Assembly: GCA_022316685.1 (NCBI GenBank)
Contig: JAKJHU010000824.1
Span: 52,084 to 116,083 of the forward strand
Direction: 5' to 3'
Length of the DNA: 64,000 nt
Origin: Progne subis subis
Lineage: Eukaryota; Chordata; Aves; Passeriformes; Hirundinidae
Shown here: positions 54,601 to 64,000 of the stretch, piece after piece
Numbering within the stretch: the stretch's first letter is position 1
Layout of the letters: every line of letters starts with the position of its first letter
Position numbers and translations under genes: made by a program
The notes under the pieces: model-generated
What the model was told of the DNA's origin: nothing
Databases searched by the model: none
Seen by the model: the letters and a program-made list of their open reading frames with translations, nothing else

Positions 54601-55739
54601 TTATACCTTAACTTCAACTTACACCTTCAACTTCACAATTTAGACAAATAACAGCACTTGAAAGTATTTTTCTGAACTTATAACCTATGACTTAACCATT
54701 TACAGAGGAATAGTATTTAACGTCACTTATAACTTCTATTAAACCTGGCATTATGGTAAGGCACTACAAAAAGCACTGACTCAGAAAACTCTAAACCGTG
54801 CAACTTCAGATGGTATCCAAATGTTGAGAAGAGAAAGTCAGGAGAAGAGAGAGAGATCCACAGTCAGGGCCTTGGATCCAGTATCATCTCAGCTGCTGTG
54901 AGCTCCAGGGCTGTGGGATGTATCAGTGTCACACCCGTGTCACAGCCTCACCTGCTCTGGTCCCTCTCACAGGTGGGATTTTTGAGGTGCCAGGGGCTTG
55001 GCAGCCACTTTGGGGCTGGACCTGAGGCTGCAGTGGCTGGGGCTGGGGCAGTGACCATCCCAAAACCACCTCAGAAACCTGGGATGCACCAAAATCCCTT
55101 CAAGAAGGTGGAATACCCAAAAACTCACTCAGGAAAGGGTTCCATCTCCATCATCCCCAGCCTTCTGCTGTCTCATTCCAGACTTCAGCACACGCTCCCA
55201 ATCCCCACCCAAACCCATTCCACCTCTCCTGGACATCAAAACCCCTTCCCAAGCTCTATTTCCCCCATCCCATCCCTCCCAATCCCCATCCCACCAATCC
55301 TACGCCACCCAATGCCCATCTCACCACTCCTGATTTGCAGGACACTTCACCCAACCCCCTTCCAAACCCATTCCACACTGAGGGGATGTGGAATTGAGTA
55401 CTTTTAGGGAGGGACTGAGTAGTTTTCAGTGACACTGAGTGGTTTTGAGCTGAGAGATCAATCCCTCTCATATTTTGGAGTGCCAAGGAATAGAGATAAC
55501 TATGATAATACTCCCCAAACCACACACATCCTCCCCAGGATCTCCCTGAATCGCAGATTCCCCAAAATCAGTAGTAAAAATGAAGCTTTAGATGCCTCTG
55601 ATAAATTTACTGATTTTTACCACATTTTAGTGTGTTTTAAAGGGATGAAGCTGTATCAAAAGATAATTATAACAAAATAAAAGAACCACCAGTCCCTTCC
55701 CAATGTGGATCATGGGGACTGTGGGTAACCAGGTCTCTT
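54601..55739. other. Intergenic sequence, nothing firm
   Basis: AT-rich then C-rich DNA. A C-rich stretch at 55150-55380 with repeated CCCATTCCAC/CCCATCCCAC words is low complexity. No gene recognised. Confidence 0.45.
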
Positions 55740-56241
<502 letters not shown>

Positions 56242-57469
56242 CTAGCTCCGCCATGGGAATTGATACCTGGAGTACCTGCAATTTCCAGGTCACATATCCA
56301 AAATGGATCCTAAGGAAGGCCCTTTTCCACTCCTTTCCTTGCCCTCACTGTGCCTCCTGCCCCTGTAAAGGCTCTGCTCTCCCTCCTTGCAGACAGCCCG
56401 TTCGGCTCCAGTAAATGTCACAGTTCAAACACCTGAAAGCCAATCTCGGACTGTGGTCACTTGGGATGTCGTGGAAGACGAAGTTGTCATTGGATTTGCC
56501 ATTTCCCAACAGGTACCGTGCCTAGAATTACCCAGTTTCAGCCACGTCCATCTCCCCCTCACGTCCCTTCAGCTCCCAAATCCTCTTGCTGCAGTTTCAG
56601 CCCATTCCTTCCCGTCCTGTCCCTCGTGGTGCCGGAGGGGATTTGGCTCCCCCGTCCCCTTTGCGGCGGTGCTTTGTGCGTCGGTGGCTGCAGAGAGGGA
56701 AGGATCCCGACGGTTTCTCCACATCCACGTGGTGGGCAGGGCAGGAAGCAGTGGCCTTAGGTGCCAGCAGATGCACACGGGGAGGCCTCTCCACCGCTCT
56801 GCGCTCTCCACTCTCGGCTTCCAGAAGAAGGACGTGCGGATGCTGCACTTCATCCAGGAGGTGAACACCACCACCCACTCCTGTGCCCTCTGGGACCTAG
56901 AGGACACTGAGTACATTGTGCATGTCCAGGCCATCAGCATCCAAGGCCAGAGCCCTGCCAGTGAGCCAGTCCTCTTCAAGACCCCCAGGGAAGCTGAGAA
57001 ACTAGCCTCTAAAAATAAAGGCAAGTGTGGGTGAGTTCCTACGTGGCCCCTGGGACACAGGGCTCCGCAGAGAGGAACCAGGATCCTGTGTGGTGAGAGG
57101 AGCTGGGAGAAACCCTGTGGGATAAATGGGATAAACCCTGTAGGATAAACAGGATAAATCCTTTGGGATAAACACTCATGGGGCTGAGCATCCTCTCAGG
57201 ATGTGCTGAGGGCACAAGGTGACAGGGAGAAGCTGCTGGAGGTGGCTGCTGCTTCTCCGGGTTCAGATAAGATTTAACGAAGTGAGGAAGAGGTTTGCAG
57301 CTCTGTGCCCTGCTTCCTACAAGTGGAGAATGCCAGGGGATATTCATGAACTCATGAGGAACCACTGGGCACACCGCTGCCCACAGGGCACTTGTGGGAT
57401 TCATGGGGCCTCCTGTGTTTGGATTTCAGGGGGAAAAAAATACCCGGAGGCTCCCACTTTTCTTAAATT

Positions 57470-57640
57470 TTCAGTATTTCTGCCAAATCACAGAGAGCTG
57501 AGGTTGGAAGATCTCTTGAGATCACCCAGGCAGGGTCAAGCAGAGCAGGTTGTCCAGGATCACATCCAGCTGGGTTTTCAGTACCTCCACGGAGAAAATC
57601 TGGCACTTCCTCATTGGCAAGTTCCTCTTTAGCCAAACCA
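57470..57640 (-). repeat. CR1 LINE 3'-end fragment in FNDC5-like intron
   Basis: AATCACAGAGAGCTGAGGTT, TCTTGAGATCACCCAGGCAG, AGAGCAGGTTGTCCAGGATC, ACATCCAGCTGGGTTTTCAG: reverse-strand CR1 wording. Confidence 0.82.
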
Positions 57641-58144
57641 GGCTGTCGAGGGTTTTCTGTCAGGAAGAACGCTGCTCCAGAGAGGGTCGGGCATGCAGGG
57701 CTGTGGGGACACCCAGGTCCCTCCCTGCCTGCTGCGGGCCCAGCCTGTTCCAGGGCTTTTGGCCATGGTTCTGAGCATGCGAGTCCTTGACTCTCTTTAT
57801 TAAACTGATTTGGAGGCTGTAAATCCTGAATTGCTGTTTATCTGGAAGCACTAAGAGGAGCACTGCTTCTTTCCTGAGGGTCTGAGCTGTAATCTCCTTA
57901 ATGCTTTGAAGCCAAGCAGGTGAATAACTCCCTGCAAAAAGGCTCTGCTGCTTTCTGAATCCCAAGACTCCGCTGAAAAATATCCTGCCAGGCTCTCCAC
58001 GCTCCTGAGCTGGAACTGCTGGAGCATGCAAGGCTTTGTGACAGGTGCAGATGGCACGGACAGGGACAGGGACAGCAGAGAGAGCAGCCACGGGGACAGA
58101 TAACACTGCCCTGCTCCTTGCCTCGGCCCCTCAGGATGTCACAG

Positions 58145-58320
58145 GATGAATCCTGGAACCTCACACTGGTTTGGGTTGGAAGGGACAGAAAGCTCATCCT
58201 GTTCCATCCCCTGCCATGGGCAGGGACATTTCCACTACTCCAGGTTGCTCCAAGCTGGCCTTGGACACTTCCAGGGGTGGAGAAGCCACAGCTTCTCAGA
58301 GAAATCCATTCCTAAATCCT
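58145..58320 (-). repeat. CR1 LINE 3'-end fragment in FNDC5-like intron
   Basis: CACTGGTTTGGGTTGGAAGG, CCCCTGCCATGGGCAGGGAC, CAGGTTGCTCCAAGCTGGCC, TTGGACACTTCCAGGGGTGG. Reverse-strand CR1. Confidence 0.88.
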
Positions 58321-58796
58321 AATCCAAGTGCCCTAAGGAGTCTCAGGACTCTCTCCCTGCTGGCTCTGCCCCTGACACTCTGAGTGGGGTCAGGGCACTC
58401 CTCAGCCAGGCTCTGAGCTGGGTTTTGGGTCTCACAGTGTCTCTTTGCCTTGTGCAGATGAGGTGACGATGAAGGAGATGGCCAAGAAGAACCAACAGCT
58501 GCCAGCAGGGGAAATTCTCATCATTGTTGTGGTGCTGTTTATGTGGGCAGGTCAGTCCTAACTCCCTGTAATATCCACGGGAGATCCTTAGGAACGCCTG
58601 GCTGCACGTGGAACCATGCAAGAAGCCCTTCCTGCTACAAAAAGTGTGGAGTTCTCAGCTGTAAGGGCACCTCAGGTTTGCAGCTCCAGTTTGGTCCACC
58701 AGGAAGCAGAAGATGGATTTGACAGAAGCAATTCCCTAGGGCTAACCCCGTAATCTCATTTTTTTTCCAGACTGCCCTGATTATGACGCCCTCAGC

Positions 58797-58925
58797 CACA
58801 GAATCATGGAATGGTTTGGGTTGGAAGGGACATAAAGATCGTTTTGTTCCACCCAACCTTCCACCAGAGCAGGTTGTTCCAAGCCCTGTCCTGGAACGTT
58901 TCCAGGGATCCAAATATCCAACAGG
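58797..58925 (-). repeat. CR1 LINE 3'-end fragment
   Basis: CACAGAATCATGGAATGGTT, GGGTTGGAAGGGACATAAAG, AGCAGGTTGTTCCAAGCCCT, GGAACGTTTCCAGGGATCC. Reverse-strand CR1, starting at its 3' tail repeat. Confidence 0.88.
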
Positions 58926-60765
58926 GGGCCTTCAGATATTACAGCTTGCAGTAATTTTCTGGATATTAGATGATTCCAATGCTCCGGCAAAGCAGAGGTT
59001 TAAGAGCCTTGCTCTCTACACCCACATATTTATATTTATATTTAAATTTATATCAAAATTCCACAGAAAGTTCCCCATCACAGAAGGGGATAGAGGAACC
59101 CAGGTGGCACTGAATCAGACCCATGTCTAATATTTTTTTCCCCCCCTTATTTGCATCTCCAGAGACTGGACAGCAATTATTCCTAAAGCCAACAATCACA
59201 TGAAAACCAAAATGAATTTAGTAGATTTCCAGAACCTCTAGGCCATTATTTTTTCAGCATTTATGCCATGTTTCAGTTGTGCACATCGCAGTTTCAATGC
59301 CCTGCCAGGGAAAATAATCATGAATAATTACATGTGGTGATTGAACAACTGATTCATCTCCCGCTGTAGAATAATCTGAGACTTGAATCAGCTGGGAACA
59401 AAGAATTTGCTAATCCCACAATTTCCCTTCCAGACTAATTACTTACATTTCAAAAGCAAAAGGGGTGTGGGGAGAATCTCTCCACACGGCACCTCGGCGA
59501 GGCCTGCACTTCCCGAGGAGAAGATGAGACCCTATGTTCCACCAAATGTAATTTCCCACAGATTTGCAGGAAAAAAAAAAGGGACAAAAAGCTTCTTAAC
59601 GATGCGTAATGAGCTATTACAGCCTCGCCTGGAAGCAGAGCTGGCCGAATTAAATTCTTCTCCGGTGTTTGTTAAAAAGCTGCCCGATCAATGCGCTTGT
59701 TATGCTAAAATATCTTCTGTTTGCTCCACAAATCTGGCGTCTATTGAATCGTCTGGTGACCTCAGGCATTAAAATGATGCTGTTCCCCCTCGGCGGTGCT
59801 GCAGCCCACATGTCTTGAGGAGAAAAAAAAAGGAGCTGAATTCTCCTTCAGCCTCAGTTTTGGTTAAGTAAGTTCCAAATGAAGAATCTTCATTATTAGT
59901 GACAGAGCCAGGGAAGGCACAGCTTGAATTTCCCATTCCCAGATGGAGGCAGCAAAGCTGGCAGCCAGAAAAATTCTCTTTTTCCTTGGAATCTGGACGT
60001 GCTGGAAGCAGAACCACTGAGTGGTAATAATGACAGAGCCCCACGATGCCATTTGACACCTTGCAGCATCGCTGTCCTTTTGAACTCACAAAACCCCCAC
60101 CTTCAATGTCACCAACTGCTAAATAAAACCTATTTATACCATCTAGACCCATTCTGCACCTAAATATCCTCTCAACTAAAGGGAGCATATTTTTAGTTTC
60201 CACTATTTCCAGTTTCAGGATGTCATTTCTTCCTCCTTGCAGGGAAGAGCTAGTTAGTTTTTGAGATGAAGGCAGAAAAAAAAAAAAAAGCCCCACAGAG
60301 TGGTTTTGTTTCAGTCTCGTTGTTTTCCAGCTGCAATACGTTGATGAACACTATCAAATTTTTAATTGTGAGGCTTTTTCATCAGCGCTCACGCAGCGCT
60401 TGCACAAAGCCAGTTTTACTCCAGTTTTTATTGATATCACTGGGTTCTACTACAGCAAAAATCATCAGCAGGGCCCTTGGCTACCCCCTAACAGCAAACA
60501 CACAGCAAAACACCCTGTCCTTCCATGAAGGCGTAATCCACAGTCCCTCCCTCCTCTCTCCACCATCCAGATGTGAATGGTTTGCAATGTCAAACAGGGA
60601 AATTTGCAGCACTAAGGGTGCCCAGAAGCCTCAATCCTTCCCAAAGCGCAGAGCTGCTTCATGGCAGAGTTTTACACTCCCAAAGAACACAAATGCCACT
60701 CCTGCCCCTGGAGACACCATCAGCACCTCCCTGGCACAGTCAGGAGCTGCCATGCTGAGAATTTG
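58926..60765. other. Intergenic or intronic sequence, nothing recognised
   Basis: No gene, no known repeat. The final FNDC5 exon (cytoplasmic tail) was looked for here and not found. Short A-runs at 59570-59580 and 60280-60290. Confidence 0.45.
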
Positions 60766-60769
60766 CATT

Positions 60770-61152
60770 GGGACTGATCCAAGAATTTCCAGTTCCTGGG
60801 GTTCAAAAGGAGCCACAGGAAGGAATTTCACCCAAACATCCCATTGGTCCACTGGATTTACAATGGACTTTGAAATTTCTGAAGGGATGTTTTTTGGAAT
60901 CGGCCATTCGGTCACTGGCAATCCTACTAAACATGTTGAGAAAGGTTTCCCTGGTCTTGAGTGTGTCAGGCAGATGGTATCCAAACCTGATGCATTGGCT
61001 AGAGTTTCCCAAACATTCTCTTTTGGTTGAGCCACGGGCAAAACTGCCGCATTGCTCAAGGCAACCAAGAAGAGAATGAGGCATAAGGATAGTTCTTTCA
61101 TTTTCAATGACCTTTTTCTCATGGGAATCCCTAAAAATGCAACACCACCCAA
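60770..61152 (-). pseudogene. Element D: truncated env (SU start)
   Basis: Frame from 61152: a short lead, signal peptide (LSLCLILFLVALSNAA), then ENVWETLANASGLDTICL, FSTCLVGLPVTEWPIP, VDQWDVWVKFLPVAPFEPQ and a join into non-env sequence near 60770. This is the same SU start as in element C (16665). It lacks the rest of SU and all of TM, so the 3' half of the provirus, with its LTR, has been lost here. The frame starts close after the integrase end. Confidence 0.85.
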
Positions 61153-61164
61153 GTCCTAAAGAAC

Positions 61165-63650
61165 TCAAGTCCCAGAGTCTTTTTTGCACGTAGAACGAAG
61201 GGGATGTCTGCTGCTCTGACACCAGCTCACATCTGCGTGCCCACTTCTCTTCCTCCAGTCTTGGGGTCCGTCTCTGCTTGCGTCTGGACTCGGTACGGTT
61301 TTCACGTGTCTTGCTGCCAGCCACTTTGGCCCAACTGCTGTGGAGACACAAGCAAATCCCTTGCCCCAAGTTATCAATTTGAATGGTCCTTCAATTTGAC
61401 CTGTTTCTGGGTTTCTGACCAAAAACTAAAGGGTTTTCTTTCAGTTTTGCTCTCGTGCTGTTTGAAAAATGCCTCATGATTGGTGGAGTTGGCTCTGTAA
61501 AAGAGCCATTGAGAAAATTCAACACATACAAGGCTTTATTCAAGCGCATGTATGGTGTTGCGTCTGCTTCTCCTCTTTTTTGTCTGTCCAAAAGGGATTT
61601 CAATGTTTGATGTGTTCTTTCAATGATTGCTTGACCTGTTGGAGAGTGTGGGATACCAAAGGTATGATGGACACCCCACCTCTTCAGGAATTTGTCAAGC
61701 ACTTTCCCTATGTATGTTGGTCCGTTGTCTGTTTTGATTTCTTGCGGCACGCCTAAAGATGCAAATGCCTGCAAGAAATGTCGACAAGTGTGTTGTGCTG
61801 TCTCACCTGTGTGCAATGATGCGAAGACTGCACCTGAAAATGTGTCAACTGAAACATGAACATTTTTGAGTTTCCCAAAGGATGGATCTTTTGTGACATC
61901 AGTTTGCCATAATTGCAAACTGTGCAATCCTCTTGGATTGACTGCTCCCATTGACGCAGGAGGCTGCACAAGCTGGCAATCTGGGCAAGCACTAATGATT
62001 TCTTTTGCCTGACTTTTGGAAATGTGAAAGCCTTCCATTAGTGCTTGAGCATTCTGATGAAAGAATGCATGACTCAATTTTGCCTGTTCAAAAATGTTCG
62101 GTAAAGTTCTTGAAATTGGCATGGTCAATTTGTCTGCGTGTGCATTGCCTTCTGCTAAAAAACCTGGAAGGGATGAATGTGCTCTGATGTGAGAGACAAA
62201 GTATTTATGTTTTCTGTTTTGCAACAATGTCCTCATGCATAGTAAATATGAATACAATTTTTCATTGTCAACTTCTCTCAAAAGTGAACCCTCAAGCCTC
62301 TTGACCACATTAGCTACGTAAGCTGAGTCTGTGATCAAGTTAAAAGGTTGCTGGAACAGCTCAAAAGTTCTGACCACTGCTGCTAATTCTACTATTTGTG
62401 GTGACCCTTGTACTATTCTTATATCTGATTTCCACTCCCCCGTGATGTCATCCTGCCATGTACTTACTGATTTGTGAGTCTTTCCTGAGCCGTCAGTAAA
62501 AACCGTTATTGCATCCAACGGCACCTCACTTATTTTCGGTTTTTCTCTGAAACTTATTTTTGCTTTCAACAGCCTGTGACTTGGGAAATGAATAGTACAA
62601 ACACCTGAGTAATCTAACAATGCAATCTGCAAATCCTCTGACTTTTGCAAAGCCCAATCAAAATAATCTTTTTTCAAAGGCAGGTAAATTGTTGTAAAAT
62701 CTTTGCCTGCCATTGTTTGCAGCCTGGTCCTAGCTTTGATGATGATCTGAGCTATCATTTCCAGACTTGAGAGGATCGTCCTCGGAGACCTGTAAGATAA
62801 AAAAATCCACTCTAAAATCAACAATGGGTCTTTCTGTGATGAATCCCACTGAAAAATCAACCATACAACGGTATTTTTTCCCCCAACACTGCAAGAAAAA
62901 AAGGTAAAGATGTTACAAAGCGATGTGCCTGTCTCTGCTGGAGGGCTCCAGCAATTTTCTCAAGGGCCTCCCGAGCCTCTGGGGTGAGGCTCCTGGGAGA
63001 TTTGATGTTACTGTCCCCTCTCAAGAGATTGAACAACGGCGCAAGTTCATCATTTGTGATCCCTAAGATGGATCTCATCCAGTTGATTTCCCCCAAAAGT
63101 TGTTGCAAATCCTGTAAGTTGTTAACTTCTGTTTTAATTTCTATTTTCTGTGGTTTCACTGTTTGTTCAGTGATTTTCCATCCTAAGTATTTCCAAGGTG
63201 CAATTTCCTGAATTTTTGAAGTTGAAATTTCCAAACCTGCATGTTGCACCTCTGTGATCACACAGTCACGAGCTCTCTGCAATTCCTGTTGTGTCGGTGC
63301 TGCAATGAGCAGATCATCCATATAATGAATGATTTTTGCTCCTGGATGTTTCTCTCGAGCTGGAGACAGTGCCCGTGCAACAAACCATTGGCAGATGGTC
63401 GGCGAGTTCTGGAGTCCTTGAGGAAGAACAACCCAATGGTATCTCTGCAGAGGCTCCTCCCTGTTGACACTTGGGATGGAAAAGGCAAATCAAGGAGCAT
63501 CATCTGGATGAAGTGGAATGTTGAAAAAACAGTCTTTGAGATCAATGATCACAAGCGGCCAATCTCTCGGAATCATTGAGAGAGATGGAAGCCCCAGCTG
63601 AAGTGGTCCCATTTCCTCAATGACCTCATTGATTTTTCTGAAGCATCTGT
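61165..63650 (-). pseudogene. Element D: pol (RT, RNase H, integrase)
   Basis: RT begins mid-domain at about 63650 ([18 protein letters not shown] near 63540-63490, with a TGA just after). After a frameshift it carries the catalytic YMDD in HYMDDLLIAAP near 63325, then PWKYLGWKITEQ and INWMRSILGI. A frame change near 62860 leads into one 489-codon frame (62860-61391) with connection, complete RNase H (FTDGSGKTHK, LITDSAYVAN, HIRAHSSLPGF) and complete integrase catalytic part: HQNAQALMEGFHISKSQ, CPDC, Asp in WQTDVTK, KTDNGPTYIG, Glu in GQAIIERTHQTL. A late frameshift separates the C-terminal domain (61422-61165, FKLITWGKGFACV). It is the best-preserved integrase frame in the window. Confidence 0.93.
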
Positions 63651-64000
63651 CCCTGAGAAAAAACTTCGAGAGAAAGAAGATGTGGGATCGTGGCGAAATG
63701 CTGTTTCAGTGAACCTGCGAAAAAACTTGTTCATAAAGTCCTCAGATAACAAAAATGATGAAGCTTGCTGTGCGAACTCAAGTGCCTTTACTCTTGTGGC
63801 AGGAATCCCCTCTGATGCTGTGATTCTGATTATATCTTCATCTGTGATTGACATCTCCTGGTCCTCCTCAACCACATCATCATCCTTCAGCATTGGCAGA
63901 GGTTCTCTCGGCTTCTGTTTGAATCGCTGTTCTGAAGAGGTTGATTTTTTATATGAAACTGGAAAAAAATGATGCAGCGTGGGTGTGTCCTCCCAAACCG
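63650..64000 (-). pseudogene. Element D: gag-like segment fused to RT (continues outside window)
   Basis: From the right edge to about 63650 one minus-strand frame is open: a basic part (KQKPREPLPMLKDDD), an acidic part, then TDEDIIRITASEGIP and ALEFAQQASSFLLSEDFMNK. It then joins RT sequence ([11 protein letters not shown], out of frame with RT). It has no RT or protease features and its position points to gag, so capsid through RT N-terminus would have been deleted. Gag identity is inferred from position. Confidence 0.5.

Larger units (their letters stand above)
56393..58550 (+). pseudogene. FNDC5: FNDC5-like (irisin precursor) internal exons
   Basis: Three exons: 56393-56512 (SAPVNVTV ... 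WDVVEDEVVIGFAISQQ), 56825-57020 (KKDVRMLHFIQEVNTTT, CALWDLEDTEYIVHVQAISI, TPREAEKLASKNK), 58458-58550 (EVTMKEMAKKNQQLPAGE, then the membrane segment ILIIVVVLFMWAG). Together they give the fibronectin type III domain and start of the TM helix of FNDC5, a type I membrane protein whose ectodomain is shed as irisin. Signal-peptide exon and cytoplasmic exon are not in the window. Borders are AG at each acceptor; donors are GT, GC (57021) and GT. The first exon appears to hold four single-base insertions relative to the known protein, and the middle exon lacks one of the two Glu in WDLEEDTEY. It is either a decaying copy or the real gene with sequence errors. Confidence 0.8.

Noticed and set aside
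58551..60765. Search for the last FNDC5 exon
   Set aside because: No stretch matches the conserved cytoplasmic tail; it may lie beyond the window or be lost.

Overview
The window reads as nuclear DNA of a bird, most likely a songbird. The evidence is CR1 LINE 3' ends in both orientations, an avian-type single-exon olfactory receptor of the OR14-like (gamma-c) expansion, a PIM1-like kinase locus of the kind amplified in passerines, FNDC5 exons, and a very high load of avian endogenous retroviruses (ERVs). There are no operons, bacterial genes, CRISPR arrays or tRNAs. The retroviral density would suit a W-linked, pericentromeric or unplaced repeat-rich segment, but the sequence alone does not show which chromosome this is.

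Layout. 1-2775 (minus): the 3' part of a provirus (element E) with broken RT/RNase H/integrase. It is followed, in the env position, by an open frame with a signal peptide and a cystatin-like domain that runs off the left edge. 2776-6150 (plus): an LTR with primer-binding-like sequence and a broken gag (element F), whose capsid-coding region passes directly into an intronless, exon-skipped CEPT1 copy. 6151-12660 (minus): an ERVL-like provirus with LTR, gag, protease, RT, RNase H and integrase, and no env. 12660-14900: CR1, one copy of a local duplication, a ~141-153 bp tandem repeat and GC-rich DNA. 14900-17850 (minus): the 3' half of an env-bearing provirus (element C). 17850-23108 (minus): element A, a beta-like ERV fused head to tail to C. 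24000-27930 (minus): a PIM-like kinase locus with a TATA/CRE-type promoter and a possible membrane-anchor 5' exon. 28079-35028 (minus): element B, same family as A, with both LTRs, gag, dUTPase, protease and pol but no env. 35029-43000: solo LTRs, one env remnant, minisatellite, and the second copy of the duplication. 43000-51780: GC-rich non-coding DNA around one intact olfactory receptor (47679-48605, minus). 51790-53880: a ~190 bp satellite array interleaved with a ~36 bp minisatellite. 55740-58550: a decayed C2H2 zinc-finger fragment and three FNDC5-like exons (plus). 60770-64000 (minus): element D, of the same family as C, running off the right edge.

How it fits together. Most of the coding capacity is retroviral and broken by stops, frameshifts and precise deletions. 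The exceptions with long open frames are the cystatin-like ORF, the RNase H-integrase frame of D (489 codons), most of pol in A, and the olfactory receptor. Host-derived items are the receptor, the PIM-like locus, the FNDC5 exons, the zinc-finger fragment and the CEPT1 retrocopy. Two places join host coding sequence to retroviral sequence (cystatin in E, CEPT1 in F), and these are the most unusual parts of the window. Several small indels, notably four in one FNDC5 exon, could be assembly errors rather than real decay.
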